35,306 bases of DNA from the IMG/VR virus record IMGVR_UViG_3300005253_000660, positions 1 to 35,306 of that record. The stretch is one strand, 5' to 3'. The translations under genes and the position numbers were made by a program. This DNA comes from a virus. Shown piece by piece: positions 31,101 to 35,306 of the stretch; position 1 is the first letter of the stretch; each line of letters begins with the position of its first letter. The notes beneath the pieces are model-generated. The model saw only the letters and a program-made list of their open reading frames with translations, was not told where the DNA came from and ran no database searches.

Positions 31101-33535
31101 TTGTGGTTCGCCACGGAGTAGACAACATCCACATGATGGGAGAGGCGAATGTGTCTCTGGATACTACCGAGAAGCTGCTGCTGCTCTTCTACGATGGTTC
31201 CAACTGGTTGGGGTTTGGTGCGGATATCAGTTTACCTATTCTGGGCACCGATGTTGAGGTCTCCGAGTTAGGCGCCGCCACCTACGATGATGTTCAGGAC
31301 TATATCAACTTCTTCGGGGACAGGACGCTGTTATCGGGTGGCGGAATTACCGACAATGGGGACGGTAGTGCTACCGTAGCTGCTGGAACTGCATGGGCTA
31401 AGGCCACTGACTCCGATGCTGCGCTGGGTAAGTTCTTTGACTTCTCCGCAGATGCTAATGTGGCGCTAACTAACCTGGCAACAAACTATGTGTATCTGGA
31501 TTATAACGCTGGCACCCCTCAAATAGTTGTCTCAACTGACATCCTGACGCACGGATTCAAGCAAGACCATATTCATATAGCGACGATATTCCGTAACGGA
31601 ACAACCCTGCACTTCCATGAGGAAGATACCATAGGGATAGGAAGAATCAATAGAGCGGATATGCGCTTGCTGGAACTGCGTGATGCTGAGCGTGCCTCTG
31701 GGTTAGTGACTTCAGACGGTGGTTCATTAGCGCTCTCAATCACATCAGGTGTAATCTACGAAGGGCTTAACAGGCACACTACATCTGTTGACGGCTCCAC
31801 ATGGTCCACCTGGCACTACAACTTTGGCACCTCCGCCTGGGTGGAGACGACTGGACAATCCGCCATAGATAACGCCAGGTACAACCCCACTGGTAGCGGG
31901 ACTGGCTTGGCTAACCTGACCGCTAACAGATTCGCCGTTCACTGGGTCTATGTAGATATTGACGGGGAGAACCTCTTTATAGTTTATGGGCAGGGGGATT
32001 ACAAAGCCAACGAGGCGGAAGAAGCGGAAGTTCCCTCCCTACTGCCCGACATAGCATTAAAGTATGGTGTTCTGATAGCCAAGATTATCGTCCAGCAGGG
32101 TCAGACCGCACTGACCATCACGTATCCCTGGACGACACACTTCACATCCTCATTCGCTACAGACCACGGCTCCTTGGCTGGATTGGGCGATGATGACCAC
32201 ACCCAATATCTAAGACACGCCCTTGCTACCGCAGTCAACGACTTCCTTGTTGCTTCCGGCTCTGGAGCTTATGTAAAGAAAACACTGGCTGAGACTTTGG
32301 CAATTCTTACGCATACAGTAGCCTCTCATTCAGATACCAGTGCTACTGGGTCAGAGTTAAATACCCTGACAGATAATTCTATGGCTGATACCCTACACAG
32401 ACATTCAGAGTTAAGTGCAAGTGATGGAAGTCCTGATGCTGTTTTAAGTCTTAATAGTGGTGGAAATGCACTGTTTCTTAAAGTAGACCCAGTATTTACA
32501 CTTCAAAATGCAAATGCCACAGGATTTGAATATTTTGAATTCGGAAAGACTGTTACCAGTAGTTTTGTCAGGAGTGGATATGTTGGAGAAGGTAGTTCAG
32601 GGAATGAGAATATATATTTAGCTGCTGATATTGCAGATGTAATATTGATAGCTGCTGGCGATATTATTCTCTCTCCAACAGGAAATGTAGGCATAGGTGT
32701 AGCAGACCCGGATACAAAACTTGAAGTATTCAATGCAGGTAATCAATTAAAACTATCTTTTGATGGAACAGATAATGCTATTTTTGCAGTAGATACTGAT
32801 GGCGTTTTGACCATAACTCCAAGTGGGGCTGCGGTTGATTTTGCTTCCAAAGCTATAATTAATGTCTTAGATTTAGACCTTGGTTCTGCGTCCGCCGCGG
32901 GCACCCTCTGGGCTATGTTAACCGCTGCAAATGCTGGCACAGCTTTGGTCATTAAGTCAAGGGACAGCATCGATATCCATAGAGCAAGATTAGGCTTGAG
33001 CGGCGGTGTTGATACTGCTGTGTGGACATATACCAACAGCACTATCGCAGGCATGGTGCTGAGTGGTGCTCTGGATGTAGCAGGGCAATACATCACCTTC
33101 CTGGAAAGAGCGGCTCCAGGTGCAGGGGCGGCTAATGAAATAAGGATGTATGGCATAGTGGATGGAGGCTCTCTGTCCGACATGGCCTGCGTATTCCAGG
33201 ACGGCACGGTGGACATCTTCGCTCAGGAAGTAACCCCTCTGGACTCCCCCATTTTCCGCTATCCATCCAACACTGTGGGGCAGCTTCGCATGAGGAAGCC
33301 ACACCCGGGCAGCCAGATATTTGAGATGGTGTTTCCTGACGGCTCTGTCTTTACACTGAAGGAACTGGAGCACCACGACTTTGACAAGATAGCAGCCGAC
33401 CAGGGCAGTGAGGGGCCATTACCTGCGGACTGGCTTGTGGAGACTGCGGCTCAGAGAGTGGCCCGTAATGAGGCAGAGCGAGAGGCCAAGCGGTTGGCAG
33501 TTGAAGAGGCAAATAGGATTGTGGAGGTAGCATGA
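28121..33535 (+). CDS. Giant modular tail fibre or spike (1804 aa)
   Basis: An 1804-residue adsorption protein. The N-terminal part is a virion-binding beta domain carrying two copies of a carbohydrate-binding-like module: WVQNTAYSVGDLAKP (from residue 153) and WVADTVYNLNDYVQP (from 284), each ending in a TWT/VWT.. G strand. A right-handed beta-helix starts about residue 585 (FEAIQDAIDDITDAASDKRY). Near the end, NVGIGVADPDTKLEV resembles the repeat preceding S74 chaperone domains, but no complete S74 peptidase is evident. DNA for residues about 1387-1587 is distinctly AT-rich, suggesting a swapped receptor-binding module. Start GTG 28121 has AAGGA upstream. Confidence 0.8.
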   Translation: MRSLSADLTSKQKSASIPVLVKIQLTQGGNDDTYEQDRILKIVQPEKPYSQKALVVLNNSDKAITANYKGYKGIISKGMTTDSGAEYSPSPPLWVVGQEYHSSEGKLTVALELQGTPDFLESDKASTEHEPEQIEIKTIKNVIDELLAGISVWVQNTAYSVGDLAKPTSSNGFVFKCTTAGTSGGSEPTWDTDIQDTTADNTVVWTNVGKEITSYSHCLNYTVTWDSEDTVVDVLFIGDFYRIALNDSRLDKIRFLLQYTKMRFRVEDDEEIHFFVPTIIGNTWVADTVYNLNDYVQPTSPNNNFTYKATAVAGDQKSGASEPSWPTTAGNTVVDDQVTWTAIGFDYEYSLASGEHDFFAKTYRNRLVIPNEVTVKTPPDYATAYTGTATYSTDKDLIDKRVYEYLRLTSNAQGASVAGFVLDRARLDAQSGSGSAPMNVGAEPFDFVKMTDSRENQDRLGTIGYLEFNYEPGQYWFRFGLGEPRLGGLWSLLASPAEQPVGELRAVTLEGLNEALQTLAGQVNEAFGKSGAQVNSALGDVDDEVKDIWTAIEKLQSRDFTNQISGPSTSGRTWQQVVIVAKAFGDFEAIQDAIDDITDAASDKRYAVLVMPGVFDEDITMKAYVDVVGVDKGGCVYKPTSTNQWDMANDCVWRNFTIEPATTSQDSVRIANGDDNALIQDIILAAFMSTNSTFSLGSGKLLNVTNDLVAGDCGNAIGILGTSTKTIIENVNLRSNRSSARPVTVQSGGIVDGRNCHLVQGKASLSALLSTAKSRWTGCTFEAVGFTGDTRNGVVEGGGIFTGCHGYALGVSGAVGVTSYLISATADLSWVGGSMDANWSLGTPRGVKIAASVDLHFHGVHFKEASTNFIWFQFTGNNATCAVSGCGFEGLGSGGGIVTSDGGLTGCTLHWGEGNALDAKGVGDPSDVTVVGPIQRFYSAPELTISGGAITKTGSSHVVDTQGDTSTDNLDTISGGTYLGEILLLRAVHTDRTIVVRHGVDNIHMMGEANVSLDTTEKLLLLFYDGSNWLGFGADISLPILGTDVEVSELGAATYDDVQDYINFFGDRTLLSGGGITDNGDGSATVAAGTAWAKATDSDAALGKFFDFSADANVALTNLATNYVYLDYNAGTPQIVVSTDILTHGFKQDHIHIATIFRNGTTLHFHEEDTIGIGRINRADMRLLELRDAERASGLVTSDGGSLALSITSGVIYEGLNRHTTSVDGSTWSTWHYNFGTSAWVETTGQSAIDNARYNPTGSGTGLANLTANRFAVHWVYVDIDGENLFIVYGQGDYKANEAEEAEVPSLLPDIALKYGVLIAKIIVQQGQTALTITYPWTTHFTSSFATDHGSLAGLGDDDHTQYLRHALATAVNDFLVASGSGAYVKKTLAETLAILTHTVASHSDTSATGSELNTLTDNSMADTLHRHSELSASDGSPDAVLSLNSGGNALFLKVDPVFTLQNANATGFEYFEFGKTVTSSFVRSGYVGEGSSGNENIYLAADIADVILIAAGDIILSPTGNVGIGVADPDTKLEVFNAGNQLKLSFDGTDNAIFAVDTDGVLTITPSGAAVDFASKAIINVLDLDLGSASAAGTLWAMLTAANAGTALVIKSRDSIDIHRARLGLSGGVDTAVWTYTNSTIAGMVLSGALDVAGQYITFLERAAPGAGAANEIRMYGIVDGGSLSDMACVFQDGTVDIFAQEVTPLDSPIFRYPSNTVGQLRMRKPHPGSQIFEMVFPDGSVFTLKELEHHDFDKIAADQGSEGPLPADWLVETAAQRVARNEAEREAKRLAVEEANRIVEVA

Positions 33536-33903
33536 GCAAGGTATTCAAGAACATAGTCCTGAAAGGTTACAACGGAGAGTCCATGAGGATGGGGGTGAGG
33601 GAAAATGAAGGCGACCCAATAGAGTTAAAGGAAGCAAAGCTGGACTCCGTTATGCGGGTCATCCTCAACAATGCCCCACTCCAGACCCAGCAGGACTCCA
33701 TAAACGGCATGAGGCTGGCCCAGGCCCTTGATAAGGTCAAGAACGGGGCTGAGCCCATTGAGTTGGAGGACGGGGTGCATGACTGGTTCAAACCAGTGGC
33801 GGAGAAGCTGACCCCGTCCATATTCAGGGTCAACGGCAATCTTGTCTACAAGCACATCTGCGAGGGGTTTGAGAAGGTCCACCCTGGAAAGGAAAAGGAG
33901 TAA
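33532..33903 (+). CDS. Small structural or assembly protein
   Basis: A 123-residue protein whose ATG overlaps the fibre stop (ATGA). The N-terminus is beta-like; a helical middle (LNNAPLQTQQDSINGMRLAQ) follows. No family is recognised. Position just after the fibre suggests a fibre-related or assembly protein. Confidence 0.5.
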   Translation: MSKVFKNIVLKGYNGESMRMGVRENEGDPIELKEAKLDSVMRVILNNAPLQTQQDSINGMRLAQALDKVKNGAEPIELEDGVHDWFKPVAEKLTPSIFRVNGNLVYKHICEGFEKVHPGKEKE

Positions 33904-33907
33904 ACCA

Positions 33908-34078
33908 ATGAGTGACGAGGCTTTCCAGCAAGAGGTCTTGCAGCGCCTGACCGCTGTAGAAACCGAACTGAAGTTGATGCGGCGCAACGGCTGGGGCAAG
34001 CTCGCAGGGTCAGGTGGGACGGGTGGCGGTGTTGCTGTTGCTCTGATTGTCGCAGCTCGTATGCTCGGCCTCCTATGA
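33908..34078 (+). CDS. Small membrane protein, holin-like
   Basis: A 56-residue protein: a coiled N-terminal helix (FQQEVLQRLTAVETELKLM) and one C-terminal membrane segment (GGVAVALIVAARMLGLL). This order resembles XhlA-type phage hemolysin/holin proteins. AAAAGGAG lies about eight bases before ATG 33908. No endolysin is visible nearby, so the lysis role is tentative; it could be a membrane anchor. Confidence 0.5.
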   Translation: MSDEAFQQEVLQRLTAVETELKLMRRNGWGKLAGSGGTGGGVAVALIVAARMLGLL

Positions 34079-34093
34079 AGGAGACGGACTTAA

Positions 34094-34471
34094 GTGGCAG
34101 TCCTGCTAATAGGTGGCGTAGCCCATCGCAACCTTGAGGTCATGCACGGCAGGGAAGCCCTGGAGAAATGGCTACCGGAACTATGCACCCTGATTGGCAT
34201 GAAGCCGGTGGGCAAGGTTCATGTGGAACTTTACGCCCACTGGCCCGATGGTGCTCCATCGGCGGTACTATTCATCGAGGAGAGCGCCATCCTTGTCCAC
34301 ACGTATCCCGAGAGATGGTACATTGAAATCCTGCTCCATAGCTGCAAGCCTATCCCCGGTGAAGATGAAGACGGTGGCCCAGTGACCGATGCCATCGTAG
34401 CGCAACTGTCCCTGGATGTGCGGGAGCGCCACTACCTGGGCACCTTCAACTGGAGAACTTTGTCTACGTAG
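34094..34471 (+). CDS. S-adenosylmethionine decarboxylase-like pyruvoyl protein
   Basis: A 125-residue protein of the bacterial class 1B AdoMet decarboxylase (SpeD) type. LFIEESAILVHTYPE contains the Glu-Ser cleavage site (S64, which would become the pyruvoyl group) and H69; C84 lies in LHSCK. The S, H(+5), C(+20) spacing equals that of Thermotoga maritima SpeD (S63, H68, C83) as I recall it. SpeD makes decarboxylated AdoMet for spermidine; some relatives have become ornithine or arginine decarboxylases. ESA replaces the usual ESH, so substrate change is possible. GTG start with AAGGAG ten bases upstream. Confidence 0.82.
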   Translation: MAVLLIGGVAHRNLEVMHGREALEKWLPELCTLIGMKPVGKVHVELYAHWPDGAPSAVLFIEESAILVHTYPERWYIEILLHSCKPIPGEDEDGGPVTDAIVAQLSLDVRERHYLGTFNWRTLST

Positions 34472-34548
34472 CCCACTCTCACCTCTTTCCTAAGCTGCCC
34501 GGTTAGCGGCTCTCCCCCTTGCTGCTGCCGGGCGGCTGCTTTCCCCCC

Positions 34549-34576
34549 TTGACAACCACTGAAAAAGTGGTAAGAT
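34549..34576 (+). promoter_or_regulatory. Promoter with palindromic spacer, probably leaderless
   Basis: TTGACA (34549-34554) and TAAGAT (34571-34576) are 16 bases apart. Between them ACCACT-GAAAA-AGTGGT (34555-34571) is a perfect inverted repeat, an operator candidate. The expected start site (about 34583) abuts the ATG at 34584, so the message would have almost no leader. A GC-rich, imperfect stem (34494-34502 with 34528-34536) just upstream may end the previous unit. Confidence 0.7.
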
Positions 34577-34583
34577 AGTAACC

Positions 34584-34724
34584 ATGAAACACACCACTAC
34601 TCAGAGACCAATGAGGGCCATTTGCACCTGTTTGAAGTGTAATCATGTCTGGGTAAGCAGGGCAGATGGACTGCCACCCCGGTGCCCAAGTTGCCACACG
34701 AGACGCTGGATGGTGAAGGCTTAA
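34584..34724 (+). CDS. Tiny zinc-ribbon protein
   Basis: A 46-residue ORF with a four-cysteine ribbon: CTCLKCNHVWVSR then PPRCPSCHTRRW. It matches the 4676 protein and the C-terminus of the following HNH protein. There is no ribosome site, consistent with leaderless translation from the promoter above. The stop overlaps the next ATG (TAATG). Confidence 0.75.
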   Translation: MKHTTTQRPMRAICTCLKCNHVWVSRADGLPPRCPSCHTRRWMVKA

Positions 34725-35155
34725 TGGTTAGCAACAAAGACCCATATTTTGCTCGCTATCCTGAGAGGCGCAAAACCCAGGGGCAGGTGGCAAATGCTAT
34801 CCAGTCTGGCAAGCTTATCAAGCTTGGCTATTGCGAAGTGTGTGGCGTAAAAGGTGAGCGCTTAGAAGGTCACCACGCTGACTATAGCAAGCCCTTAGAG
34901 GTCACATGGCTTTGTAACCTTTGCCATAAGGCAATAAACCATTCTACTCCAAGGGCGGAACATAACCCTAACCCCATTAAGGCAATGGGCAATAAGCAAT
35001 GTAGAGGCATGGCTAAAGCGAGAATAGGTCAACTTCACACCTGCAAGAGGTGCGGCCATGAATGGCATGGCCGCCAAGAGTCAACGCCAATCAGGTGCCC
35101 CAACAAGGCGTGTCTGAGCCCCTACTGGCAGAGGGATAGGAAGGGGGAGCAGTGA
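34724..35155 (+). CDS. HNH endonuclease fused to a zinc ribbon
   Basis: A 143-residue protein. YCEVCGVKGERLEGHHADY (C37, C40, HH at 50-51) and LCNLCHK (C64, C67, H68) form a phage HNH/endonuclease VII-like core. A second zinc ribbon at the end (CKRCGHEWHGR ... CPNKAC; C107, C110, C125, C130) resembles the stand-alone ribbons in this window. ATG 34724 overlaps the previous stop, so it is preferred over GTG 34682. Nuclease activity on DNA is likely; role may be packaging, recombination or homing. Confidence 0.8.
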   Translation: MVSNKDPYFARYPERRKTQGQVANAIQSGKLIKLGYCEVCGVKGERLEGHHADYSKPLEVTWLCNLCHKAINHSTPRAEHNPNPIKAMGNKQCRGMAKARIGQLHTCKRCGHEWHGRQESTPIRCPNKACLSPYWQRDRKGEQ

Positions 35156-35306
35156 TTGAATTCAGAGGAATCCGCACCACAAAAGGCCCCGTGGTCATGT
35201 ATCAGATCGGGGGAGAGGGCAGCAATGGTAAACCGACAGTCCTGGACCCCGGGCCGTCTCTACTGCTGGCCAACCACTCACCCACGGGTTTTGAGTGGGG
35301 CTACCT
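35152..35306 (+). CDS. Hypothetical phage protein, 3' partial (DUF6166-like)
   Basis: A GTG overlapping the HNH stop opens a frame that runs off the right edge. The visible 51 residues include LDPGPSLLLANHSPTGFEWG, a pattern I associate with a conserved phage family of unknown function (DUF6166-like). Its identity rests on memory of that motif only. Confidence 0.55.
   Translation, partial: MIEFRGIRTTKGPVVMYQIGGEGSNGKPTVLDPGPSLLLANHSPTGFEWGY

Noticed and set aside
33908-35306. Complete lysis cassette
   Set aside because: A holin-like protein is seen, but no lysozyme, amidase or other endolysin motif could be found in the window.

Overview
The window is a 35.3-kb piece of a tailed bacteriophage (or prophage) genome. 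It holds a terminase large subunit, portal, scaffold, HK97-fold major capsid protein, a giant fibre protein and phage-type replication and DNA-modification genes. Genes are tightly packed, mostly with ATGA, GTGA or TGATG stop/start overlaps, with frequent GTG/TTG starts and strong GGAGG-type ribosome sites, so the host is a bacterium. The DNA is G+C-rich. I cannot name the host from sequence alone. No integrase, repressor, tRNA, CRISPR array or insertion sequence is visible. I saw no tail tube or tape-measure protein, so a short-tailed virion is possible but unproven.

Layout. (1) 1-4421: a DNA-modification block, with two small Cys-containing proteins, a C5-cytosine methyltransferase spread over two reading frames with an HNH endonuclease nested in the third frame, a radical SAM enzyme, and an amino-methyltransferase with extra SPPY motifs. 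(2) 4449-6678: tiny zinc-ribbon proteins, a CHC2 primase zinc-binding protein and a RepA/RecA-like ATPase. (3) 6679-7020: a non-coding, repeat-rich convergent gap that looks like an origin or regulatory region. (4) 7021-7644: a leftward operon of four tiny proteins with a near-consensus promoter. (5) 7750-10970: a small-terminase candidate, a poorly coding stretch with a 15-G run, a secreted protein coupled to a LuxR-type helix-turn-helix protein, and several tiny Cys-rich proteins. (6) 10970-28117: the virion block: TerL, portal, a 2327-residue giant protein, a strong terminator, scaffold, capsid and accessory head proteins. (7) 28121-33535: an 1804-residue modular fibre/spike. (8) 33532-35306: a holin-like protein, an AdoMet-decarboxylase-like pyruvoyl protein, and a separately promoted zinc-ribbon/HNH cassette.

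How the genes fit together. Primase and helicase proteins adjoin the repeat-rich gap, as expected for a replication module. The methyltransferases and the radical SAM enzyme sit in one operon and may act together on phage DNA. Terminase, portal, scaffold and capsid follow the usual head-assembly order. Most notable are the dual-frame methyltransferase with nested HNH, the radical SAM/methyltransferase cluster, the recurring tiny zinc-ribbon modules, the SpeD-like protein with its full catalytic triad, and the palindrome-spaced promoter giving a probably leaderless message.
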